In this document: positions 1-6,878 of the stretch, one piece after another
Position numbering within the stretch: position 1 is the first letter of the stretch
Layout: every line of letters starts with the position of its first letter
Source: Bacteroidaceae bacterium
GTDB taxonomy: Bacteria; Bacteroidota; Bacteroidia; Bacteroidales; CHK158-818
Reading direction: 5' to 3'
NCBI GenBank assembly: GCA_017467745.1
Contig: JAFUKV010000205.1
Span: forward strand, 1-7,201
Length of the DNA stretch: 7,201 bases
Program-made: the position numbers and the translations under genes
The notes under the pieces: generated by a model
The model's database searches: none
Seen by the model: only the letters and a program-made list of their open reading frames with translations
Told to the model about the DNA's origin: nothing

Positions 1-662
1 AGCACTTTGGTAGATTGGAATAACCCGCCTCCGCTAATGATTTTTTGTTTCTTCAACTCGCCTTTTGTGCCGAAAACATACCATACGGTATTGATTTCCG
101 TACTTTGTTTGGTAATTTCATCTTGTTGGCGGTAAGACTCTTCCGTTAATGTTGATACAACATTTTTCATATCGGTGATTGTGTTGCCCAATTCCTGTAT
201 TTTGACGTCTCGTTTAGCCAGTTCTTCTTGTAACGAGGCAATCATTGCGGCTTTACTGTTTATTTCATCGGTTAATCGGGCAATCGTCTTTTTCATTTCA
301 GCCGATTGGTATTGTCTGTTTTTTAACTGTGTTTCGAGTTTCTTCAATTGCTCTTTATTGTTTTTCAGCGTTTCGGCAATCAGTTGCATGTCAGATCTTA
401 ACCTTTCACGCGTAGACGTAGAGATTTGTCCTGTTTCTTTTGACTGGATAATCAAATAATTTTCCGATTTCTTTATTTGTTGAAATCCCTCTTCTACCTC
501 GTTGAGCGTTCCTAATATTTCTTCAAATTCGGCTTGTGTCTGGGTGGCGGCAAGTTTTAGCGAATCGTTTTGTTGTTGTAGCGCTTTATACTCTTTTGAG
601 CTTTTTACGCACGATGCCAACGGTAATGCGGCAATAACAAGGAGTAATAAAATTTTTTTCAT
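1..662 (-). CDS. Cbp1-family collagen-binding adhesin lipoprotein (partial, C-terminus outside window)
   Basis: About 220 codons are visible; the protein continues beyond the left edge. The start ATG (660-662) begins a lipoprotein signal peptide, MKKILLLLVIAALPLASC, with a lipobox ending at Cys18, so the mature protein should be anchored to a membrane by lipid. Residues about 24-190 are rich in K, E, Q and L in heptad-like order (for example LKKLETQLKN, IASLQEELAKRD), which predicts a long coiled coil. This is followed by NTVWYVFGTKGELKKQKI at 191-208, which I recognise from memory as the conserved motif after the coiled coil in Bacteroides Cbp1-type collagen-binding glycoprotein adhesins; no alignment was possible. 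An AGAAGG ribosome site lies just upstream. The start is 12 bp after the rsmI stop, so it is probably co-transcribed with rsmI. Collagen binding is inferred from the family. A generic coiled-coil lipoprotein is the alternative. Confidence 0.8.
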   Translation of the reverse strand, partial: MKKILLLLVIAALPLASCVKSSKEYKALQQQNDSLKLAATQTQAEFEEILGTLNEVEEGFQQIKKSENYLIIQSKETGQISTSTRERLRSDMQLIAETLKNNKEQLKKLETQLKNRQYQSAEMKKTIARLTDEINSKAAMIASLQEELAKRDVKIQELGNTITDMKNVVSTLTEESYRQQDEITKQSTEINTVWYVFGTKGELKKQKIISGGGLFQSTKV

Positions 663-674
663 AACCTTCTTTTT

Positions 675-1385
675 TTAGAGTTCGTCAGATTTTTCTGTTT
701 TGTTTTTTGTCTTTTCGGGATAACCCGTTACTACTATAACAATTTCGCCCTTCGGTTCGTTGAGTTTAAAATGTTCGGTTATTTCAAATAGAGTGCCTTT
801 TACGGTTTGTTCGTGGATTTTTGAAATTTCTCGGCTTACGGACGCTTCTCTGTCTGCACCGAAAGTTTCTATGAATTGAGTTAATGTTTTTACCAGTCGG
901 AACGGAGACTCGTAAAATACCATTGTACGGCGTTCTTCGGCTAGTTCTTTTAATCGTGTTTGACGTCCTTTTTTTTGAGGGAGGAATCCTTCAAAGCAAA
1001 ATCTATCATTAGGCAGTCCGGATGCGACCAATGCCGGGACGAAAGCCGTTGCTCCCGGAAGGCACTCAACATCTATACCTGTTCTTCTGCATTCACGTAC
1101 TATTAAAAAACCGGGATCGGATATGGCCGGAGTGCCGGCATCGGAAATAAGAGCGATTTTTTCTCCCGATAATATGCGGTTAATCAATGATTCTACGGTT
1201 TTGTGCTCGTTGAATTTGTGGTGCGACTGCATGCGTGTATGAATGTCGAAGTGTTTAAGCAGTATCCCGCTGGTACGGGTGTCTTCGGCTAATATCAAGT
1301 CTACTTCGCTCAATATCCGTAAAGCGCGTTGGGTAATATCCTCTAAATTACCGATAGGAGTGGGCACTACATACAGTTTCGGCAT
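675..1385 (-). CDS. rsmI: 16S rRNA (cytidine(1402)-2'-O)-methyltransferase RsmI
   Basis: RsmI transfers a methyl group from S-adenosylmethionine to the 2'-O of C1402 (E. coli numbering) in 16S rRNA, at the ribosomal P site, working with RsmH to tune start codon choice and fidelity. The 236-residue protein has the family landmarks in order: VVPTPIGNLEDIT (6-18), LAEDTRTSGILLKHF (32-46), the SAM-binding LISDAGTPAISDPG (79-92), CLPGATA (108-114), FEGFLPQKKG (131-140), FYESPFRL (157-164) and KGEIVIVVTG (212-221). This is the SAM-dependent tetrapyrrole-methylase fold. It is about 50 residues shorter than the E. coli enzyme and lacks the C-terminal extension; shorter forms are common in Bacteroidetes. 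The start ATG lies 12 bp after the upstream stop, without a clear Shine-Dalgarno sequence. It sits between the unknown-function gene and the adhesin in what looks like one operon. Confidence 0.96.
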   Translation of the reverse strand: MPKLYVVPTPIGNLEDITQRALRILSEVDLILAEDTRTSGILLKHFDIHTRMQSHHKFNEHKTVESLINRILSGEKIALISDAGTPAISDPGFLIVRECRRTGIDVECLPGATAFVPALVASGLPNDRFCFEGFLPQKKGRQTRLKELAEERRTMVFYESPFRLVKTLTQFIETFGADREASVSREISKIHEQTVKGTLFEITEHFKLNEPKGEIVIVVTGYPEKTKNKTEKSDEL

Positions 1386-1397
1386 ATACTTTTCGAT

Positions 1398-2180
1398 TTA
1401 TAATGAGAATCTTTTTTCCAATATGGTTATGAAATCGTTTGTCGTTTCGTCTTCAAAGTTCCATTGGAAATTCTTTTCCAGATAATTTAATGCTTCTTCG
1501 GCCGAATGCATTGTGTTTAAAATTTCTATTGTTTTGCACATGGCTTCGTCGCTGCCTCCGAATAAATCCCGTTTAAAACGAAAGCGGTCGTTTAGGCTGA
1601 TTGCTTTTCGAATGTCTTTGGATGCGATACGTTGTTTCAGAATGTCATCCAATAGCCGTGTCCCGTTTTGTCCGCCTATGCAGTTGTCCGTTGGCGTAGT
1701 GTTGACAGGCGATTGCGTTGTTGCCGGGATAGGCTGTTGCGGCTGTTTCGATTCTGCAAGTATGTCCGTTTCTTCATTTGTAGGGGAAGATTGGGTAGGT
1801 TCTGTTTTATCTATCCTTTCGGGCTCGTATTTAATGGAAACGGATAAAATATCGTTTTCTTCAATTTTCGGCTCTTCCGGTTCAGGGGTTTGTTGAACGG
1901 ATTGGGCGATAATAAGTTCTTGCGTTTCTTGAACCGGAGGCAGTTCTTCCATTTGTTGTTGTGTTTCTACGGCCTGTTCCGGTGCAGATGGTTCTACAAT
2001 CGTTTCCGGTTGTTTACCTGATAATGACGAAATGTTCTCGGCAATAGCCGATGCTTTTTCTTGTGCTAACTTATATAGTATAGACGGAATGTTTCCGTTA
2101 CATTCGGATATTACTTTCAGTAAATCGTTCAATTCGGAAACCTCGTTGATTATACTGTGTATATTAATTGATTGTGCCAT
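1398..2180 (-). CDS. Conserved Bacteroidales protein of unknown function with long disordered linker
   Basis: I do not recognise a named family. The 260-residue protein has three parts. Residues 1-55 look helical. Residues about 56-165 form a low-complexity linker rich in E, P, Q, S and T (EPEEPKIEE, KQPQQPIPATTQSP), probably disordered. Residues about 170-260 form a compact, mostly helical domain with the distinctive run AISLNDRFRFKRDLFGGSDE (193-212) and an acidic/aromatic end (FQWNFEDETTNDFITILEKRF). My recollection is that the NDRFRF..LFGG block recurs in proteins of other Bacteroidales, but I could not check. There is no signal peptide or membrane segment, so it is probably cytoplasmic. 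The start is well supported: GAAAGGAG lies 6 nt before the ATG, a rare strong ribosome site for this phylum. The stop is 12 bp before rsmI, suggesting a shared transcript, so a role near the ribosome or cell envelope is possible but unproven. Confidence 0.88.
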   Translation of the reverse strand: MAQSINIHSIINEVSELNDLLKVISECNGNIPSILYKLAQEKASAIAENISSLSGKQPETIVEPSAPEQAVETQQQMEELPPVQETQELIIAQSVQQTPEPEEPKIEENDILSVSIKYEPERIDKTEPTQSSPTNEETDILAESKQPQQPIPATTQSPVNTTPTDNCIGGQNGTRLLDDILKQRIASKDIRKAISLNDRFRFKRDLFGGSDEAMCKTIEILNTMHSAEEALNYLEKNFQWNFEDETTNDFITILEKRFSL

Positions 2181-2185
2181 ATCTT

Positions 2186-2223
2186 ACTCCTTTCAAAATG
2201 TAAAACAAAAATATACAAAAATA
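2186..2223 (-). promoter_or_regulatory. Candidate promoter and ribosome site for the unknown-function/rsmI/adhesin operon
   Basis: On the minus strand two TATTTTTG elements (2216-2223 and 2206-2213), each matching the Bacteroidetes -7 pattern TAnnTTTG, lie in tandem 10 bp apart, followed by the GAAAGGAG ribosome site (2187-2194). I could not find a good -33 TTG at 19-21 bp from either copy, so the assignment rests on the -7 elements alone. Read-through from dacB across the 102-bp gap is the alternative. Confidence 0.4.
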
Positions 2224-2268
2224 TTTTGTCGTAATGGAAAGACGTTCTTTTTGTAGTTGATTACCGTG

Positions 2269-2290
2269 TTAATTAAACTTATTTAATTAA
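2269..2290 (-). terminator. AT-only inverted repeat spanning the dacB stop codon
   Basis: TTAATTAAA and TTTAATTAA form a perfect 9-bp inverted repeat around a 4-nt loop, and the dacB stop codon lies within it. It contains no G-C pairs in the stem and no following T tract, so it would be a weak terminator at best. It may instead act as a 3'-end structure or be chance in AT-rich DNA. Confidence 0.3.
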
Positions 2291-3725
2291 AAGAGGGGCA
2301 GGATAATAACATTTTCTCTATCATCTTTCGTAATTGTGAACGATTGCACGTGTAATGATTAACCATTACGATAACGACGTATTTTTTTGTGCCTGAATAA
2401 TATCCAGCATAACATTGCACATTGCCTATACTGCCGCTTTTAAGTCGTAGTTTTCCCTTGAATTTTGTGTCTTTCAGTAAATTGCTTACGGTCCCGCTTT
2501 CTCCTGCTAAGGGGATGGAGTTGATGAAAGATTCTCCTTCTTGGCTATCGTTTGCCATGTATGTCAGAATATCGTTCATGACTTGCGCTGAAATTCTGTT
2601 TGCCGTAGAGAGCCCGCAACCGTCGTACATGAAAAGCCCGTTTAAATTGATGCCTTTGTGCTCCCAATACTTCCGGATGCTGCGGATGCCTTTTTGTGCG
2701 GATGCCGACGGATAATCGTGCAGAGCGATTAGCCGTAACAACGCTTCTGTGTAGAAATTATCGCTTACTTTATTTATATGTTGTATAATATCAGATAATT
2801 TGTCTGATTCGTGTACTAATAATAATTGCCGGTTTGTGGCTGATTTTTCGTTGTTTAAGCTCATTAATCTGTCTGTTGTAGGGGGCTCTTCTATCGAAAT
2901 ACATTGGCCGGAAATCGCATTGCTCAATGTCTGTGCAGCGAATAATGCCGGATCGGGAATATCTCCTTTAACAACGAAGTTTGGTTTGTGGCGAGGGATG
3001 GCTCCGCAGAGCGTCCGATTGTTCTGAAAAGGAGCTCCGTATATATAGGCGCTGTCGAAATTAATATTTTTTGATGTTAGGTTGTTCGTAAATGTCAGGT
3101 TGGGGACGGTAGGCTCTGTGCCTATGATTTCCGGAATAGTGCCAGCTTCGCCCGATTTAAGTGTCAACCGGTAGCGATTGTCGGCATAATTTACGCCGTA
3201 AGCTCCGGCTGCGTAGTAATTGCCCATATCCTCCCATGTCCAATACGGCGAAACACCTTCATTGTCGCAAATGGAGCCATCGGCTATGATTCGTCCCCGT
3301 ATTGCTTTTATACCGGCTTTTTTTATGGCGTTGATACAGTCTGATATAAAGCGGTCTGGGGGTGTTTGCGAGTTTTCAGAACCTAACGTGGGGTCTCCCG
3401 CTCCGGTAATGTAGATGTCTCCCTGTAATGTACCGTCCGGAGTAATTGTTCCGGAATATTCTAATTCTGTCAGAAAACGATAATCAGCACCGTACATATC
3501 GAGAGCTGTCGCGGTTGTAACTAGTTTTAAGGTAGAGGCAGGGACAAGACTTTGCTGGATATTATAGTCGGCTTGATATAATCCTGTATTTAAATCGCTG
3601 ACGCTTATTGATACGGAGGCGTTTTTTAGGGCAGGGTGATTGATGAACGTATCTGCGCCCTGAAAACGCTGGGAAAAGCATAATGCGGGAAAACAAAAAA
3701 TGAATGACAAACAGAATTTTTTCAT
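2283..3725 (-). CDS. dacB: D-alanyl-D-alanine carboxypeptidase/endopeptidase, PBP4 type (peptidase S13)
   Basis: A periplasmic penicillin-binding protein that trims the terminal D-Ala of peptidoglycan stem peptides and can cut peptide cross-links. The 480 residues start with a signal peptide (about 1-18, cleavage likely after CFS). The catalytic motifs are all present: SxxK as STLK (nucleophile Ser64, Lys67), SDN (321-323) and KSG (429-431, where E. coli DacB has KTG). DGCGLS (368-373) corresponds to the DGSGLS block of the family. The long stretch between the first two motifs (about 75-300) matches the inserted domains that separate S13 enzymes from other PBPs, and the total length is normal for the family. 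The start at the signal peptide is preceded by an A/T-rich leader without a Shine-Dalgarno sequence, and by a good sigma-ABfr promoter 18 bp away. It is divergent from the AI-2E family gene. Confidence 0.95.
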   Translation of the reverse strand: MKKFCLSFIFCFPALCFSQRFQGADTFINHPALKNASVSISVSDLNTGLYQADYNIQQSLVPASTLKLVTTATALDMYGADYRFLTELEYSGTITPDGTLQGDIYITGAGDPTLGSENSQTPPDRFISDCINAIKKAGIKAIRGRIIADGSICDNEGVSPYWTWEDMGNYYAAGAYGVNYADNRYRLTLKSGEAGTIPEIIGTEPTVPNLTFTNNLTSKNINFDSAYIYGAPFQNNRTLCGAIPRHKPNFVVKGDIPDPALFAAQTLSNAISGQCISIEEPPTTDRLMSLNNEKSATNRQLLLVHESDKLSDIIQHINKVSDNFYTEALLRLIALHDYPSASAQKGIRSIRKYWEHKGINLNGLFMYDGCGLSTANRISAQVMNDILTYMANDSQEGESFINSIPLAGESGTVSNLLKDTKFKGKLRLKSGSIGNVQCYAGYYSGTKKYVVIVMVNHYTCNRSQLRKMIEKMLLSCPSFN

Positions 3726-3742
3726 ATCGTAAAAAATAAAAT

Positions 3743-3773
3743 CAAAGATAGTAGCCTTTTAATGAATATGCAA
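3743..3773 (-). promoter_or_regulatory. Bacteroidetes sigma-ABfr promoter of dacB
   Basis: Reading the minus strand, TTG (3771-3773, within GCTTG) is followed after 20 bp by TATCTTTG (3743-3750), an exact TAnnTTTG -7 element. The spacing is in the usual 19-21 bp range. The predicted transcript starts a few bases downstream, leaving a very short leader before the dacB ATG at 3725. Confidence 0.75.
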
Positions 3774-3825
3774 GCGACAAAAATTTTAGTTGTTTGAAAG
3801 ATTTTTTAATACGTAAAAAAATCCG

Positions 3826-3833
3826 TATGTTTG
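3826..3833 (+). promoter_or_regulatory. -7 element of the AI-2E family gene
   Basis: TATGTTTG is an exact match to TAnnTTTG and lies 24 bp before the ATG at 3858. The -33 position holds only a T run, so the promoter is imperfect and might need an activator. A 5-bp inverted repeat ATACG-N10-CGTAT (3809-3828) overlaps the spacer and the -7 element. Confidence 0.55.
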
Positions 3834-3857
3834 TTCTTATAATGTAATGTATTATTC

Positions 3858-4970
3858 ATGGAACGTAAACCTTATACATTTGATCGGGTTGTCCGTATTG
3901 TCTTAACCGCTATCGGAGTTATAGGAACGCTTTATCTAATAAACCGGTTAAAAGACGTTTTGTTGCCGTTTTTGGTAGCGTGGCTTATGGCATATCTTAT
4001 TCAGCCGTTGGTACAATTCGTTCAATTTGAAATGAAAGTGCGCAACCGTATGCTGGCAATTATTTGTGCGTTATTGGCGATAGTTGCTTTTTTCTCTTTA
4101 CTGGGGTGGATTTTTATTCCTTCCATTTTGCAGGAAATTGATAAGATGAGAGTGTTGATACAAAATTTCATTGCGCATTCGGATTATGTAGTCTCATTAC
4201 CTGTCAGTTGGCAAGAGTATATTCGGGAGAAAATAGATATACAACAGTTGACAGAATCATTGAATAGTAAAGAGTTGATGCGGTTTATAGAGAGTGCGCT
4301 AAGTAAGATATGGACAATTTTTACAGGTTCCGTTAACCACATTATATCCATATTCAGTTGGTTTATAGTACTGCTGTATTTAGTTTTCATATTGCTTGAT
4401 TACGATAAAATTCTGATAGGCTTTAAAAGCCTTATCCCCGAAAAATTTCGTCCGGTTGTTTTGGGTGTATTGGGGGATGTTGAATACGGTATGAACCGGT
4501 ATTTTCGAGGACAATCGTTAATAGCTTTTATTGTCGGGATCTTATTCTCTATCGGCTTTTTAATCGTCGGTTTGCCTTTGGCCGTACCTTTGGGTTTGTT
4601 TATAGGCTTGTTAAACATGGTCCCCTATTTACAAATTATCGGTCTGGTGCCGACTATTTTATTGTGTTCGTTGCGTTCTTTTGAAACCGGAGGAAATTTC
4701 TGGATTATTCTTGCCGGAGCAATGGCTGTTTTTGTTGTCGTGCAACTGATACAAGATATGTATTTAACACCTCGTATAATGGGAAAAGTAACAGGTCTAA
4801 ATCCTGCCATTATTCTATTATCCCTCTCTATATGGGGCTCCTTGATGGGAGTTATCGGTATGATTATAGCATTGCCGCTTACTACCTTGATGCTCTCGTA
4901 TTATCAACGATATATTTTAGACGCTTATGCTAAGCGTAAAATGCCTGAACCAAAGCAAGATAAAAAATAA
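3858..4970 (+). CDS. AI-2E family transporter (PF01594, TqsA/PerM/YdiK-like)
   Basis: An inner-membrane protein of 370 residues with about eight hydrophobic segments: near 11-28, 33-52, 65-90, 161-181, 220-238, 241-270, 281-300 and 312-347. Between the third and fourth lies a polar, helical stretch (about 92-158), as is usual in this family. Family hallmarks are YFRGQSLIAFIVGILFSIGF (215-234), the PLGLFIGLLNMVPYLQIIG loop (244-262), and the C-terminal block QDMYLTPRIMGKVTGLNPAI (299-318) followed by a hydrophobic run. It ends in a charged tail rich in K. The family is named after E. coli TqsA, which exports autoinducer-2, but other members have been linked to Na+/H+ exchange, so the substrate here is unknown. 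The gene stands alone, divergent from dacB, and no intrinsic terminator is obvious before the tRNA promoter. Confidence 0.93.
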   Translation: MERKPYTFDRVVRIVLTAIGVIGTLYLINRLKDVLLPFLVAWLMAYLIQPLVQFVQFEMKVRNRMLAIICALLAIVAFFSLLGWIFIPSILQEIDKMRVLIQNFIAHSDYVVSLPVSWQEYIREKIDIQQLTESLNSKELMRFIESALSKIWTIFTGSVNHIISIFSWFIVLLYLVFILLDYDKILIGFKSLIPEKFRPVVLGVLGDVEYGMNRYFRGQSLIAFIVGILFSIGFLIVGLPLAVPLGLFIGLLNMVPYLQIIGLVPTILLCSLRSFETGGNFWIILAGAMAVFVVVQLIQDMYLTPRIMGKVTGLNPAIILLSLSIWGSLMGVIGMIIALPLTTLMLSYYQRYILDAYAKRKMPEPKQDKK

Positions 4971-5004
4971 AAAAGTTTTTGTGCAATAAAAGTTTCGCAA
5001 AATA

Positions 5005-5035
5005 TTTGTCAAATAAAAAAAATATCATACCTTTG
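5005..5035 (+). promoter_or_regulatory. Consensus sigma-ABfr promoter of tRNA-Lys
   Basis: TTTG (5005-5008), a 19-bp spacer, then TACCTTTG (5028-5035) give both consensus elements at standard spacing. The predicted start lies about 25 bp before the mature 5' end of the tRNA. The spacer is an A-rich tract. Confidence 0.82.
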
Positions 5036-5067
5036 CAACGCTTTTGAAAATAAAAAGCAACAAGATT

Positions 5068-5140
5068 GATTCGCTAGCTCAGCAGGTAGAGCACAACACT
5101 TTTAATGTTGGGGTCCTGGGTTCGAGCCCCAGGCGGATCA
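5068..5140 (+). tRNA. tRNA-Lys, anticodon TTT
   Basis: The 73-nt sequence folds fully by eye. The acceptor stem is GATTCGC/GCGGATC with one T-G pair, the D arm is GCTC..GAGC, the anticodon stem is CAACA/TGTTG with loop CTTTTAA, the variable loop has 5 nt, and the T arm is CTGGG-TTCGAGC-CCCAG. The discriminator base is A. The anticodon TTT reads AAA and AAG lysine codons. The CCA end is not encoded and must be added after transcription. No mismatches or introns are seen. Confidence 0.97.
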
Positions 5141-5175
5141 CTAAAAGAAAAGCCAAAAGGCGACAACAAAAAGGC

Positions 5176-5211
5176 AAGTCCTACAAAATTAACACTTTGT
5201 GGGACTTTTTT
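5176..5211 (+). terminator. Intrinsic terminator of tRNA-Lys
   Basis: AAGTCCTACAAA (5176-5187) pairs with TTTGTGGGACTT (5196-5207) in a 12-bp stem with one T-G pair and an 8-nt loop, followed by a T run to 5211. It begins 36 bp after the tRNA. Confidence 0.88.
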
Positions 5212-5399
5212 ATTGCCGTTTGCCCACCTCGACTGCCACGAAAAGGTTACAAAAAGGCATGTTTTCGTTGCTAATTCGTGACTTGTCCGACCTTTTAAAT
5301 TACGCTATGAATTGACAAAGAAAAAGAAACAGCTTGTTGAGAATTATAAAGTTCAAGTATTTGAATTCAATATCAAAAAATATAGACTGTTGATATTAT
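5212..5399. other. Spacer between tRNA terminator and MATE gene, no gene recognised
   Basis: No convincing gene is present. Short frames exist (for example 18 codons from 5259 on the plus strand) but have no ribosome site or recognisable product. A CGAAAA/TTTTCG inverted repeat lies near 5239-5267. The position just 3' of a tRNA gene makes this a plausible junction of inserted DNA, but no integrase and no repeated tRNA end are visible in the window. Confidence 0.4.
5369..5397 (-). terminator. Possible 3'-end hairpin of the MATE gene
   Basis: AATATCAA (5369-5376) and TTGATATT (5390-5397) form a perfect 8-bp inverted repeat starting 2 bp after the MATE stop codon. The stem is AT-rich and no T tract follows on the minus strand, so termination is uncertain. 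Confidence 0.4.
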
Positions 5400-6779
5400 T
5401 TACTTGCCAATATATTCACTCATGCTGTCCTGTGCCTTGTACCTTTGGCTTAAAAAGAAAAGTAAAATTACGATAGTAGTCAATATTTCAGATAATGGTA
5501 AAGCCAACCAAATTCCTGATACACCCAATAATTCAGGCAATAAAATAAAACTTGGAATAAGAAATACCGCCCCACGCAACAATGCAAAAAATGTTGCAGG
5601 TTTTATTCTTTCAACACTTTGAAAATATCCTATGGCAGCAATATTTACAATAAAAAATACGAAAGCCGCCGAGAAATAGGGAAAACCCTTTACTGCAATT
5701 TGAGCCGCTTCGCTTTCAGTGCTGACAAAAAGTCCCACCAGTACGTTAGGATAAACAGTAAATGCCAATGTTACAATCAAACCGCAAACGACACTTGTTA
5801 ATAATGCAATGCGTTCTGCTTCAATCATTCTGTTTTTATATCCTAACCCGAAATTATAACTGATAATAGGTTGTGTCGATTGCGCGATTGCATTACCTAC
5901 CATAAAGACAAAAGGAATATAGTAACAGGCTATTCCAAACGCACTTACCCCATTGTCGCCCAGATAGTGCATAAAAACTTGATTTCCGACAAACATCAGA
6001 ACCGCCAATGTTGCTTCTCCCAATAAAACAGAAAAACCGATACGGCACTGGTAGCTGAGATTTCGTATAGAAAGACACAGGCTCTTATAACTCCATTTGA
6101 GCGGGCACAAACGCAAATGACGTGCATAAAACAACAAATAGACAATGGCTATAAGCCCACCAGCTACAATACTAATGGATGTAGCGAGTGCCGCTCCCAT
6201 TATCCCCCAACCCAAAGGGAAAATAAACAGCCAATCCAGTATCAGATTTATCACGGCGGTTATAATACTGCACAACATTGCCAATTTAGGAGAGCCATCC
6301 AAACGAATGACAAACAAAGCCACCGTTATCCATATTTCAAATATCCATGACGGCACAAACCATAATAAATAATCTGTCACCATAGGCAATAAATATTCGG
6401 AAGACCCAAGCATTTTGGCCGTACTTTCAGGATAAATCATTATCAATACAGAGGGTACTAAAACAACAATTGTTACAAACAGCAATGCTTGTGTCACATT
6501 CAGCCGGGCTGATTTGTTTTTACCTCTTGACAACTGGATTGAAGCGACTACCGAACAACCTGCCCCGATCATAAGACCGGTTCCTATGACAAGCATCAAT
6601 AGAGGAATACAGATATTAATAGCTGCAATTCCGTCACTACCGACCCCATGTCCGACAAATATTCCGTCAAGTGCCGTTACTGCCGACATGCTTAGCATAC
6701 CAAACAAGGTAGGAATAAAGTATTTTCTAAACAATGTAAATACATTCAGTGTACCCAAATCAATCGCATCTCTTTTCAT
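5400..6779 (-). CDS. MATE family efflux transporter, MepA-like
   Basis: A multidrug/toxin exporter of the inner membrane, driven by a H+ or Na+ gradient. The 459 residues form two related halves, giving about 12 membrane segments and the normal length for the family. The first half has LDGIFVGHGVGSDGIAAINI (38-57) and GTGLMIGAGCSVVASIQLSR (67-86). The second half has the matching FVGNQVFMHYLGDNGVSAFG (263-282) and AQSTQPIISYNFGLGYKNR (299-317), ending with the PELLGVSGIWLALPLSE block (415-431). These features resemble the DinF/MepA branch rather than NorM. Substrates cannot be read from sequence; S. aureus MepA exports dyes, fluoroquinolones and glycylcyclines. No Shine-Dalgarno sequence is evident before the ATG at 6777-6779. 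The gene is preceded by an about 145-nt leader with a small ORF inside a terminator hairpin, so expression is probably inducible. It lies next to tRNA-Lys and may be accessory. Confidence 0.93.
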   Translation of the reverse strand: MKRDAIDLGTLNVFTLFRKYFIPTLFGMLSMSAVTALDGIFVGHGVGSDGIAAINICIPLLMLVIGTGLMIGAGCSVVASIQLSRGKNKSARLNVTQALLFVTIVVLVPSVLIMIYPESTAKMLGSSEYLLPMVTDYLLWFVPSWIFEIWITVALFVIRLDGSPKLAMLCSIITAVINLILDWLFIFPLGWGIMGAALATSISIVAGGLIAIVYLLFYARHLRLCPLKWSYKSLCLSIRNLSYQCRIGFSVLLGEATLAVLMFVGNQVFMHYLGDNGVSAFGIACYYIPFVFMVGNAIAQSTQPIISYNFGLGYKNRMIEAERIALLTSVVCGLIVTLAFTVYPNVLVGLFVSTESEAAQIAVKGFPYFSAAFVFFIVNIAAIGYFQSVERIKPATFFALLRGAVFLIPSFILLPELLGVSGIWLALPLSEILTTIVILLFFLSQRYKAQDSMSEYIGK

Positions 6780-6805
6780 GTTTAATTGTATTACAGGTTA
6801 TTACA

Positions 6806-6822
6806 TTGATTTTCAAAATCAA
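6806..6822. repeat. 17-bp palindrome between attenuator hairpin and MATE start
   Basis: TTGATTTT-C-AAAATCAA is a perfect 8-bp inverted repeat about one central base. It overlaps the T tract that ends the attenuator hairpin on the minus strand and lies 27 bp before the MATE ATG. It could be a protein-binding site or a small second RNA hairpin in the leader; the sequence alone does not decide. Confidence 0.45.
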
Positions 6823-6873
6823 AAAGCCGGATAAGCTGATTGGTTTTACCCAGTCATCTTATCCGGCTTTTTT
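6821..6873 (-). terminator. Attenuator: strong terminator hairpin in the MATE leader
   Basis: AAAAGCCGGATAAG (6822-6835) pairs perfectly with CTTATCCGGCTTTT (6858-6871). The stem continues past one C/T mismatch through 7 more pairs (6837-6843 with 6850-6856, one T-G), leaving a 6-nt loop. On the minus strand the stem is followed by TTTTT, as in intrinsic terminators; the plus strand also carries six Ts, so it could work both ways. It sits downstream of the predicted MATE promoter and upstream of the MATE start, so it would stop MATE transcripts early unless melted. Confidence 0.85.
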
Positions 6874-6878
6874 GTCAT
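6846..6878 (-). CDS. Putative leader peptide MTKKPDKMTG controlling the MATE gene
   Basis: A 10-codon ORF starting with ATG at 6876-6878 and ending with TAA at 6846-6848. A GGAGG ribosome site (6882-6886) lies 3 nt before the start: close, but notable in a phylum that rarely uses such sites. The codons cover the entire 5' arm of the attenuator hairpin, and the stop codon falls in the loop. A ribosome held early in the ORF would mask the 5' arm and allow read-through to the pump gene; a ribosome that finishes and leaves would let the terminator form. The peptide contains Lys-Lys-Pro, a potentially slow stretch. I do not recognise the peptide; its translation is inferred from layout alone. Confidence 0.6.
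   Translation of the reverse strand: MTKKPDKMTG

Noticed and set aside
429..431. KSG in place of KTG in DacB (residue numbers) as a sign of inactivity
   Set aside because: Serine at this position is accepted in penicillin-binding enzymes, and the SxxK and SDN motifs are intact, so activity is expected.
175..459. Plus-strand 94-codon open frame
   Set aside because: It lies opposite the coiled-coil adhesin gene, which has a clear lipoprotein start and a family-like protein. The plus frame is rich in Ser, Cys and Phe, typical of an antisense shadow.
5028..5037. ATACCTTTGC resembling the CTnDOT-type attachment core GTAnnTTTGC
   Set aside because: It is the -7 element of an intact tRNA promoter; the first base differs, and no element boundary is seen there.
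5044..5274. Plus-strand 76-codon frame across the tRNA
   Set aside because: It runs through tRNA-Lys and its terminator; both RNA structures are complete, so the frame is incidental.
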